This document shows, piece by piece, positions 1-4,661 of a stretch of DNA of 12,433 nucleotides. The position numbers and the translations under genes were made by a program. Every line of letters starts with the position of its first letter. The stretch's first letter is position 1. This stretch comes from Chloroflexota bacterium (GTDB lineage: Bacteria > Chloroflexota > Dehalococcoidia > Lucifugimonadales > Lucifugimonadaceae), in NCBI GenBank assembly GCA_016189845.1, contig JACPRT010000044.1:1-12433 (forward strand), read 5' to 3'. Under the pieces are notes generated by a model. That model worked only from the letters and a program-made list of their open reading frames with translations. It did not search any database and had not been told where the DNA came from.

Positions 1-117
1 CGCGGCCGCGGTCGACGGTGAACGCGAGCCGAACACGACGGTGTGGCCGGCGGCAGACCATCCCGCGCCCAGCGATGTAGCCATTTTGCCGGTGCCCATG
101 ATCGCTATCTGAGTCAT
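1..117 (-). CDS. NADPH-dependent F420 reductase-like / NAD(P)-binding oxidoreductase, 5' end only
   Basis: Only the first 39 codons are in the window; the rest lies to the left. The protein starts MTQIAIMGTGKMATSLGAG, a beta strand followed by the Rossmann dinucleotide loop GTGKMA (residues 8-13). It then reads HTVVFGSRSPSTAAA, where the GSR after the second strand is typical of the F420_oxidored family (NADPH:F420 oxidoreductases and relatives, which bind NADP through this Ser/Arg). The family transfers hydride between NADP(H) and another cofactor or substrate in the cytoplasm; the actual substrate cannot be read from this fragment. A pyrroline-5-carboxylate reductase-like or 6-phosphogluconate dehydrogenase-like protein is possible. 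The ATG at 117-115 has no Shine-Dalgarno sequence but has TATCAT 6 nt upstream, suggesting a leaderless mRNA. It is divergent from the SDR gene across 130 nt. Confidence 0.75.
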   Translation of the reverse strand, partial: MTQIAIMGTGKMATSLGAGWSAAGHTVVFGSRSPSTAAA

Positions 118-123
118 GGCGAC

Positions 124-129
124 ATGATA
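124..129 (-). promoter_or_regulatory. Candidate -10 box (TATCAT) of a leaderless transcript
   Basis: On the minus strand TATCAT sits 6 nt before the ATG of the oxidoreductase, so transcription would begin at or next to the start codon. No Shine-Dalgarno sequence is present, and no convincing -35 hexamer lies 16-18 nt upstream. The TANNNT-ATG arrangement is the known pattern for leaderless genes in high-GC bacteria. The assignment rests on position and motif only. Confidence 0.35.
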
Positions 130-237
130 CCGTCGCGCCGTTTCTAGGCACGGGCCACGCAGCGACAGATCGAAGCGGCGTGCCGGCCGATGCCGACAAC
201 GGTTGCCCTACTTGGACGCGCTGCATGACAGGCGAAT

Positions 238-243
238 GGGAGG
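238..243 (+). promoter_or_regulatory. Shine-Dalgarno deciding the SDR start
   Basis: GGGAGG ends 4 nt before the ATG at 248. The same frame is open up to an ATG at 203, and another ATG lies at 236, but neither has such a site. Homologous SDRs begin with a short lead such as M-x-x-L-x-G-K before the first strand, exactly what the 248 start gives. Confidence 0.6.
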
Positions 244-247
244 ACGC

Positions 248-1045
248 ATGGGGAAACTCGAAGGCAAGGCAGCTTTGATCACGGGCGCCGGACACGGCAT
301 CGGCCGGGCGACCGCGCGCAGGCTGGCGGAGGAGGGCGCGCGCGTCGTGATCGCGGAGATCAACGACGATAACGGCCGGCAGACCGAGCAGGCATTCCGG
401 GGCGAAGGCCTCCAGGCCAGCTTCGTGCATACCGATGTCGCCAGGAGCGAAGATATTCAGCGTGCGATCCAGTCCGCTGTCGACACATACGGCAAGCTCG
501 ACATCCTGGTGAACAACGCGCAGCGATCCGTCTTCGGCCGGGTGACCGACATATCCGAGGCGGATTGGGAGGTGAGCGTAACGACGTCGCTCACCAGTGT
601 GTTCCGCGCCTGCAAGTACGCCATCCCGCACATGCAGCGGCAGGGCGGAGGAGCGATCGTCAGCGTCGCCTCGATCTACGGACTGGTCGGCGGCCGCCGC
701 CGTGCCTGCTACAACGCGACCAAGGGCGCAATCGTGAACCTGACGCGGAACATGGCCCTCGACTACGCTCCCGACAACATCAGGGTCAACTGCGTGTGCC
801 CGGGCGCGGTCGACACCTGGCAGGGCGGCCAGGAACGGGTGATCCCGGGCGACTTCTGGCGCGAGCGCAAGTTCCCGGAGCCGATGACCCCCGAACAACG
901 GGCGCAGATGCACCCGATCGGCCGCGAAGGGCGGCCAGAAGAGATCGCCGAGGCGATCTTCTGGCTGGTCGATCCTGGGAACTCGTTCACCACGGGTTCG
1001 GCGATCGTGGTCGACGGCGGACTCATCGCCCAGGCGCTCCTTTGA
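248..1045 (+). CDS. Classical short-chain dehydrogenase/reductase (SDR), 265 aa
   Basis: NAD(P)-dependent oxidoreductase of the classical SDR family, cytosolic; substrate unknown. The cofactor loop TGAGHGIG is at residues 12-19. An acidic Glu37 ends the second strand, which usually favours NAD(H) over NADP(H), and Asp63 is in the adenine-contact position. The active site has Ser142, Tyr155 and Lys159 (YNATK), followed by the PG motif (CPGAVDT, 184-190) and the C-terminal GSAIVVDGG (250-258). The length of 265 aa is normal for the family. Two positions are unusual: the NNAG motif reads NNAQ (89-92), and the Asn of the catalytic Asn-Ser-Tyr-Lys tetrad appears to be Ser114 (TTSLTSVF). The fold is certain, but the exact reaction could be altered. 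It is the first gene of a plus-strand cluster, 66 nt ahead of the PLP enzyme. Confidence 0.93.
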   Translation: MGKLEGKAALITGAGHGIGRATARRLAEEGARVVIAEINDDNGRQTEQAFRGEGLQASFVHTDVARSEDIQRAIQSAVDTYGKLDILVNNAQRSVFGRVTDISEADWEVSVTTSLTSVFRACKYAIPHMQRQGGGAIVSVASIYGLVGGRRRACYNATKGAIVNLTRNMALDYAPDNIRVNCVCPGAVDTWQGGQERVIPGDFWRERKFPEPMTPEQRAQMHPIGREGRPEEIAEAIFWLVDPGNSFTTGSAIVVDGGLIAQALL

Positions 1046-1047
1046 CC

Positions 1048-1056
1048 TGCTAAACT
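1048..1056 (+). promoter_or_regulatory. Candidate extended -10 element before the PLP enzyme gene
   Basis: TGCTAAACT overlaps the region just after the SDR stop (1043-1045) and matches an extended -10 (TGn followed by TAAACT). The start point would be near 1063, giving a leader of about 50 nt before the ATG at 1112. No -35 hexamer is evident, so this is a weak call. The gene may simply be co-transcribed with the SDR gene. Confidence 0.25.
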
Positions 1057-1101
1057 CGCGGCCGCTTTTGAACCTGACCCGAATCCGCGGGCCAGCACGT
1101 T

Positions 1102-1105
1102 GGAG
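1102..1105 (+). promoter_or_regulatory. Shine-Dalgarno selecting ATG 1112 over TTG 1100
   Basis: GGAG lies 6 nt before the ATG at 1112. The in-frame TTG at 1100 sits directly against this site and has no ribosome-binding sequence of its own, so it is the less likely start. Confidence 0.55.
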
Positions 1106-1111
1106 CCAGGA

Positions 1112-2215
1112 ATGCCTTTCGAATACCTGCCATTGCCCGGCACGCCCGTTGAGGAATTGGACACGCCCGCCCTGGTCATCGACATGGCGGTGGCCGAGGC
1201 CAACATCAACAAGCTTCAGAAGTGGGCCGACCGGAACAAGATGGGCGTCCGCCCCCACGCCAAGACGCACAAGACACCGCTGTTCGCACATAAGCAACTG
1301 GCTGCCGGCGCCATCGGCATCTGCTGCGCAAAGGTGGGCGAGGCGGAGGTAATGGTCGCAGGCGGAGTCAGAGAGATCCTGATCGCCAATCAGGTGGTCG
1401 GCCCGACCAAGATCGCCCGCCTCATGGCCCTGGCCGGCGACGCCAACATCACGGTCGCCGTCGACGACACCTCAAACGTGAAGGAGCTGTCCCAGGCCGC
1501 CTCGGCAACGGGGCGCGAGATCGGGGTGATCGTCGAGGTCGACACCGGGATGCACCGGTGCGGCGTCGAGCCGGGGGCGCCCACCCGCAAACTTGCCAGG
1601 CTTATCACCTCTTCGCCGGGACTCAGGTTCGACGGCGTGATGGGATACGAAGGCCACGTCGTGGCCAGGCGTGACCTGGAGGAACGGAAGACGGAGGCGA
1701 CCGCATCCGCAAAGATGCTCGTGGATGCCGCCGACGACTTGCGCAAGGCGGGCTTGCCGGTAAAAGTCGTCAGCGCGGCGGGCACCGGCACCTACAACAT
1801 CACCGGGACCGTCAAGGGGATCACCGACCTTCAGTGCGGCAGCTACATCTTCATGGACGGCGACTACCTTGAGGTGTTCAAGGACTTCTCGTCCGCGCTG
1901 ACCGTGCTGGCTACCGTGATCAGCCGCCCGGTCACGGGGCGTGCCGTGACCGACACCGGAATCAAGGCGATCAGCGTCGACCGGGGATTGCCGAAGGTGG
2001 TCGGGATCGAGGGCGCCAAGGTTGTCGGGCTATCCGAGGAGCACGGCCGCCTGGAGGTGACCGGCGCTGCCGAGAAGCTCAAGGTCGGCGATAAGATCCG
2101 TCTGCTGCCCATGCACGGCGACACGACGATCAACCTTTACTCGCATTACGCGTGCGTGCGCGACGGGAAGCTGGAAGCGATGGTCGAGATCGCCGGCCGA
2201 GGCCGCTCCCGCTAG
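1112..2215 (+). CDS. DSD1-family PLP enzyme (D-threonine aldolase / D-serine dehydratase-like), 367 aa
   Basis: A fold-type III PLP enzyme with an alanine-racemase-like N-terminal barrel and a C-terminal D-serine dehydratase-like domain. The family cleaves D-3-hydroxy amino acids to glycine plus an aldehyde, or dehydrates D-serine to pyruvate and ammonia; cytosolic. The N-terminal ELDTPALVID and RPHAKTHKTP are hallmark motifs; the PLP Schiff-base lysine should be Lys51 in PHAKTHK. The metal site near the C-terminus reads MHGDTT, giving His335 and Asp337. A His-x-Asp pair is known for D-threonine aldolases, whereas D-serine dehydratases carry His-x-Cys, so an aldolase-type activity is slightly favoured. 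A Cys occurs later (HYACV), so the alternative is not excluded. Length is normal. The frame is open up to a TTG at 1100, but ATG 1112 has the better ribosome-binding site. It follows the SDR and precedes the small membrane protein. Confidence 0.9.
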   Translation: MPFEYLPLPGTPVEELDTPALVIDMAVAEANINKLQKWADRNKMGVRPHAKTHKTPLFAHKQLAAGAIGICCAKVGEAEVMVAGGVREILIANQVVGPTKIARLMALAGDANITVAVDDTSNVKELSQAASATGREIGVIVEVDTGMHRCGVEPGAPTRKLARLITSSPGLRFDGVMGYEGHVVARRDLEERKTEATASAKMLVDAADDLRKAGLPVKVVSAAGTGTYNITGTVKGITDLQCGSYIFMDGDYLEVFKDFSSALTVLATVISRPVTGRAVTDTGIKAISVDRGLPKVVGIEGAKVVGLSEEHGRLEVTGAAEKLKVGDKIRLLPMHGDTTINLYSHYACVRDGKLEAMVEIAGRGRSR

Positions 2216-2278
2216 CGCCCGCTTCCTGAAACTGGCGATGTGGTCCGAAGCGGATCTGGTTTGGAGGTTGAAGCGCAG

Positions 2279-2485
2279 GTGAGCTACATCAAGCGTTGGG
2301 TGATTTATGGCGCGATCGGCGGCGTGGTGCTGGCATTCGGGCTGCTCATACTGGTGGCAGGCATCGCCGCCGCGATCCTGAGCATAGCCACAGCAATCGC
2401 AGGAGCCGCGATCGGCCTGGTAATCGGCATCCTCGCCGCCATCACGAGCCCCATGCGCAAGAAGAAGGCGGTCGCGACCCAGTAG
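2279..2485 (+). CDS. Small double-span membrane protein, 68 aa, unknown function
   Basis: I do not recognise a family. After a short basic lead (SYIKRW), residues 7-56 are almost wholly hydrophobic and rich in Ala, Gly, Ile and Val, long enough for two transmembrane helices joined by a tight turn. The second half has closely spaced small residues (AIAGAAIGLVIG) that favour helix packing. The tail MRKKK (59-63) would sit on the cytoplasmic side, so both ends are probably inside. A GGAGG at 2263-2267 lies 11 nt before the GTG at 2279; in-frame TTG 2261 and GTG 2240 are alternative starts. The third-base pattern is GC-rich like the neighbouring genes. The stop is 5 nt before the GH4 ATG, so the pair is probably co-translated. 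It is a real gene with moderate certainty; it could also be a chance hydrophobic ORF that serves only to couple translation. Confidence 0.6.
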   Translation: MSYIKRWVIYGAIGGVVLAFGLLILVAGIAAAILSIATAIAGAAIGLVIGILAAITSPMRKKKAVATQ

Positions 2486-2490
2486 CCGCG

Positions 2491-3777
2491 ATGGCCAAGA
2501 TCGCCCTGATCGGCGCCGGCAGCGTCGTGTTTTCGCGGCGCCTGTTGCAGGACGTCGTGTGCGTGCCGGCGCTGGCCGACGCCACGATCTCGCTCATGGA
2601 CATCGACCAGGAGCGCCTGGAGCTGATCGCGGCGTTCGCCCGCAAGCTGGCCAGTGACGCCGGCACGCGGGTCCGGATCGAACCGACCACCGACCGCCGG
2701 CGCGCCCTGGAAAGGGCCGACTACGTCCTGACCACGATCAGGGTCGGCGACCGGGTAGAGGTGGACTATGCCATCCCCGCCCGCTACGGCGTCGACCAGG
2801 CGGTGGGCGACACGATCGGTCCCGGCGGCGTCTTCAAGGCGCTGCGCACCGTTCCGGTCCTGATCGACATCTGCCGTGATATGGAGGAGCTCTGCCCGTC
2901 GGCATGGCTGCTCAACTACACGAATCCAATGGCGATCGCCTGCTGGGCGATCAACGACGGGACCGCGATCAAGACGGTAGGTCTTTGCCACAGCGTCCAG
3001 AGGACCACCGAGCAGCTTGCTGAGTACATCGGAGCGCCGCGCAACGAAGTTGCCGGCTGGGTCGCCGGGATCAACCACATGGCGTGGTTCCTGCGGTTCG
3101 AGCGCAACGGCCAGGATGCCTATCCCGCGCTCTGGCAGGCGCTCGACGACGCTGACACGTTCAACAAGGACCCGGTCAGGTTCGAGGTCATGCGGCACTT
3201 CGGGTTCTTCGTCACCGAGTCGACCCGCCACATGTCGGAATATGTTCCCTATTTCCGAAAATCCGACGCGCTGATGCGGCGATTCGGTCTGGACAAGATA
3301 AATCAGGACCTCAACCGCAGGGCAAACCGGGATGTCGACCACTTCGCACGCCTGCGGGAGGAAGGGGCCTCGAAGGCGCCGCTGAAGCCATCGAGGTCCG
3401 ATGAGTACGCGTGCCGGATCATCGAGTCGATGGAGACCGGCGCGCCGACTGTAATCAATGGCAACGTCCGCAACGACGGCCTGATCGACAATCTGCCGCA
3501 GGGTTGCTGCGTCGAAGTGCCGTGCCTGATCGACAACCTGGGGCTGCATCCCATGAAGGTGGGAATGCTTCCGCCCCAGCTTGCGGCCCTGGACCGGGCG
3601 AACATCGCCCTGCAGGAACTGGCCACGCGTGCGGTGCTGGACCGCAGCCGCGAAGCTGCCCGACACGCGGTGATGGTCGATCCCCTGACCGCGGCGATCC
3701 TTCCGTTGGACCGCATCTCGTCGATGTTCGACGAGATGTGGGCCGCCCACGGCGACCAACTCGCGTCGTACCGATAA
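2491..3777 (+). CDS. Glycoside hydrolase family 4 (alpha-galactosidase/alpha-glucosidase-like), 428 aa
   Basis: GH4 enzymes cleave glycosides by an oxidation-elimination-reduction cycle that needs NAD and a divalent metal, and they act in the cytosol. The Rossmann start KIALIGAGSVVFSRRLL (3-19) binds NAD, and MDID (36-39) closes the second strand. NYTNPM (142-147) is a family motif. CHSV (166-169) supplies the metal-binding Cys and is the signature tetrapeptide usually linked to MelA-type alpha-galactosidases. GINHMAWF (193-200) supplies the metal His196, and ESTRHMSEYVPYF (243-255) is the conserved stretch near the substrate. The length of 428 aa is typical. No Shine-Dalgarno sequence precedes ATG 2491, only 5 nt separate it from the previous stop, and the frame upstream is a shadow of the membrane-protein gene, so re-initiation is likely. 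No sugar importer lies nearby, so the substrate is open. It is convergent with the Nudix gene across 82 nt without a clear terminator. Confidence 0.92.
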   Translation: MAKIALIGAGSVVFSRRLLQDVVCVPALADATISLMDIDQERLELIAAFARKLASDAGTRVRIEPTTDRRRALERADYVLTTIRVGDRVEVDYAIPARYGVDQAVGDTIGPGGVFKALRTVPVLIDICRDMEELCPSAWLLNYTNPMAIACWAINDGTAIKTVGLCHSVQRTTEQLAEYIGAPRNEVAGWVAGINHMAWFLRFERNGQDAYPALWQALDDADTFNKDPVRFEVMRHFGFFVTESTRHMSEYVPYFRKSDALMRRFGLDKINQDLNRRANRDVDHFARLREEGASKAPLKPSRSDEYACRIIESMETGAPTVINGNVRNDGLIDNLPQGCCVEVPCLIDNLGLHPMKVGMLPPQLAALDRANIALQELATRAVLDRSREAARHAVMVDPLTAAILPLDRISSMFDEMWAAHGDQLASYR

Positions 3778-3859
3778 CCGGCCCGGGCCTCCGATCCCCG
3801 CCTCCGCCACGCGAGGCGTTCGACGGCGGCACCCAGCCCACGCCGCGGCCGGTCACCGG

Positions 3860-4354
3860 CTAGCTCCAGCCCTTCGCGGCGTCCAGGGCGCACAGCCCAA
3901 GCTCCGCGACATCCTCCGGAGGAGCGACGATTTCGCCTTCGGGCGTCGCGATTGGCGCGCATGCCTCCAAATCCGGCCTGCCCACCCATCGCCAGCCGTC
4001 GATCGTCTCCGCGGGCGGGTGCACGGGGCGCAACAGGTAGATGAAGTCGATGTGCCGGTGGGGTCCGAATACCGGGTCGTCGATGTCCTCCTCGAGGACT
4101 GCCAGCGGCGGTGGGATCTGGGCGGGGTACGAAAACCTGAATCCCGACGTTGTCGAGACCACGGTGACCTCTATCCCGGTCTCCTCGTGCGCCTCCCGGA
4201 CGACGGCCTGGACCGGGTCTTCGTCTGGCTCGATGTGGCCCCCCGGCGGCAGCCATGTTTTTAGCTTCCGGTGCCAGTGGAGGAGAACAGCATCGCGGTG
4301 GACGATGTAGCCCGTTGAGGTGAAATGGCGGGTCGTCGGCGGTGTCGTTGCCAT
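3860..4354 (-). CDS. Nudix hydrolase, 164 aa
   Basis: Cytosolic Mg-dependent pyrophosphohydrolase that splits nucleoside diphosphates linked to another group X. The 23-residue Nudix box is complete at residues 39-61: Gly39, Glu45 and then REAHEETGI (53-61). The single weak point is Ala55 where a larger hydrophobic residue is usual. The preceding WLPPGGHIE is the common lead-in. The N-terminal part (TGYIVHRDAVLLHWH) resembles NTP- or (di)nucleoside polyphosphate-hydrolysing subfamilies, but the substrate cannot be fixed. ATG 4354 is chosen because it opens just before the first strand; an in-frame GTG at 4396 would add 14 low-complexity Ser/Pro/Arg residues and falls inside a hairpin. GAGG ends 4 nt before ATG 4354, so the ribosome-binding site is poor. 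The gene lies beyond a structured leader (4355-4661) and is convergent with GH4. Confidence 0.9.
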   Translation of the reverse strand: MATTPPTTRHFTSTGYIVHRDAVLLHWHRKLKTWLPPGGHIEPDEDPVQAVVREAHEETGIEVTVVSTTSGFRFSYPAQIPPPLAVLEEDIDDPVFGPHRHIDFIYLLRPVHPPAETIDGWRWVGRPDLEACAPIATPEGEIVAPPEDVAELGLCALDAAKGWS

Positions 4355-4382
4355 GGTCCTCGATCTGGAATGTGGGGATGAC

Positions 4383-4435
4383 GCGGGTGAGGCCACCGGG
4401 CTGGGAATGTCTCCCTGCCGGGTGGCCCCACTCGT
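4383..4435. repeat. Long imperfect hairpin (about 21 pairs, 5-nt loop)
   Basis: Position i pairs with 8818-i. 4391-4397 pair with 4421-4427 (7 bp), 4399-4401 with 4417-4419 (3 bp), and 4403-4406 with 4412-4415 (4 bp), around the loop ATGTC (4407-4411), with single mismatches at 4398/4420 and 4402/4416. Below a mismatch at 4390/4428, 4383-4389 pair with 4429-4435, including two G-T pairs that would be G-U wobbles only in a plus-strand transcript. In a minus-strand transcript the inner 14 pairs remain intact. Confidence 0.5.
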
Positions 4436-4436
4436 T

Positions 4437-4487
4437 GAGGTGCTCTAACGATCCGAAAAAGGGCGCCCTAGAAAGCTAGAGCACCTC
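4437..4487. repeat. Perfect 11-bp inverted repeat with 29-nt spacer
   Basis: GAGGTGCTCTA at 4437-4447 is the exact reverse complement of 4477-4487. The spacer carries the 10-bp palindrome AGGGCGCCCT (4460-4469) and CTAG-AAAG-CTAG (4468-4479), so alternative small stems compete with the main one. It begins 2 nt after the neighbouring hairpin. There is no U-tract directly after either arm, so it is not a standard intrinsic terminator. Confidence 0.5.
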
Positions 4488-4506
4488 CAGGTAATTCATG
4501 TGACAA
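4468..4506 (-). CDS. Possible 12-aa leader peptide ORF
   Basis: A TTG at 4506-4504 lies 8 nt after the AGGAGG of an exceptionally strong Shine-Dalgarno sequence and opens 12 codons (MSHELPGGALAF) before TAG. An ATG at 4499-4497 in another frame opens only MNYLEVL, with a 15-nt spacing that is too long. Translation of the 12 codons would cover the 5' arm (in minus-strand sense) of the 11-bp inverted repeat and keep it from folding, as in leader-peptide control. There is no run of one regulatory amino acid. Real translation is uncertain. Confidence 0.25.
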   Translation of the reverse strand: MSHELPGGALAF

Positions 4507-4512
4507 CGCGCG

Positions 4513-4524
4513 CACCTCCTTTCT
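4513..4524 (-). promoter_or_regulatory. Exceptionally strong Shine-Dalgarno (AGAAAGGAGGTG)
   Basis: The minus strand reads AGAAAGGAGGTG, complementary over 12 bases to the CACCTCCTTTCT that ends 16S rRNA in many bacteria. It sits in an A-rich, probably unstructured tract. No large ORF follows within reach; only the 12-codon ORF at 4506 is correctly spaced. Read on the plus strand, the same bases would be an anti-Shine-Dalgarno followed by a T-rich tract. Confidence 0.45.
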
Positions 4525-4588
4525 TTTTCTTCGCCAGCCCCGCCACCGGGAAGCTGGAGCGGCGCAAATCCACGAGCCCGGCGCCCGG

Positions 4589-4594
4589 ATTATA
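4589..4594 (-). promoter_or_regulatory. Consensus -10 box (TATAAT) upstream of the Nudix leader
   Basis: TATAAT on the minus strand is a perfect -10 hexamer in a GC-rich setting and is flanked by CCGG on both sides. The start point would be near 4582, giving a leader of about 228 nt to the Nudix ATG that contains all the hairpins. The -35 position (17-nt spacing) is G-rich and does not resemble TTGACA, so the promoter would be weak or need an activator or another sigma factor. Confidence 0.4.
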
Positions 4595-4627
4595 CCGGAC
4601 TGGCTACAACATCCCCCACGCGGGCTT

Positions 4628-4642
4628 CCGGACGGCGTCCGG
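4628..4642 (-). terminator. Candidate GC hairpin after the MFS gene
   Basis: CCGGAC (4628-4633) and GTCCGG (4637-4642) form a perfect 6-bp stem with a 3-nt loop, 19 nt beyond the MFS stop codon on the minus strand. No U-tract follows, so it would be a weak or factor-dependent terminator. It could separate the dehydrogenase-MFS operon from the Nudix transcript. Confidence 0.3.
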
Positions 4643-4661
4643 GCGATCCGCGTGACGGCGT

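Larger units (their letters stand above)
4355..4661. other. Structured non-coding region between the MFS and Nudix genes
   Basis: No protein gene of ordinary size fits here. From the MFS stop toward Nudix (minus strand) it holds a 6-bp GC hairpin (4628-4642), a TATAAT box (4594-4589), a small hairpin (4534-4557; CCAGC/GCTGG arms plus CCC/GGG), an A-rich tract running into AGAAAGGAGGTG (4524-4513), a possible 12-codon ORF (4506-4468), an 11-bp perfect inverted repeat (4437-4487) and a long imperfect hairpin (4383-4435). The arrangement suggests a cis-acting 5' leader of the Nudix gene, or a small RNA. It matches no riboswitch, tRNA, SRP RNA or tmRNA that I recognise. Confidence 0.5.

Noticed and set aside
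1..16. NotI-like GCGGCCGC followed by SalI-like GTCGAC at the very edge, resembling a cloning linker.
   Set aside because: The bases translate in frame as the expected SPSTAAA of the oxidoreductase, so this is ordinary GC-rich coding DNA.
203..247. Upstream extension of the SDR to ATG 203 or 236.
   Set aside because: It would add residues unlike SDR N-termini and hide the Shine-Dalgarno sequence that fits ATG 248.
1058..1069. GCGGCCGC followed by TTTT as an intrinsic terminator after the SDR.
   Set aside because: The palindrome leaves no loop and at most two or three pairs, so it cannot form a terminator stem.
2305..3810. A 501-codon open frame on the minus strand opposite the GH4 gene.
   Set aside because: It is Arg/Gly/Pro/His-biased without family motifs and mirrors the codon pattern of GH4, whose motifs are all intact on the plus strand.
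3799..3818. CGCCTC/GAGGCG 6-bp hairpin between GH4 and Nudix as a bidirectional terminator.
   Set aside because: The stem is short, with an 8-nt loop and no T-tract on either side; stems like this are common in GC-rich DNA.
4437..4487. Cloverleaf-like stem as a possible tRNA.
   Set aside because: The closed element is only 51 nt and has no T-loop (GTTCRANNC) or plausible anticodon arm.
4505..4530. CACCTCCTTTCT on the plus strand, identical to the 3' end of many 16S rRNAs, as a possible rRNA fragment.
   Set aside because: The bases before it do not match the conserved 16S helix 45 region; a strong Shine-Dalgarno sequence on the minus strand explains it better.
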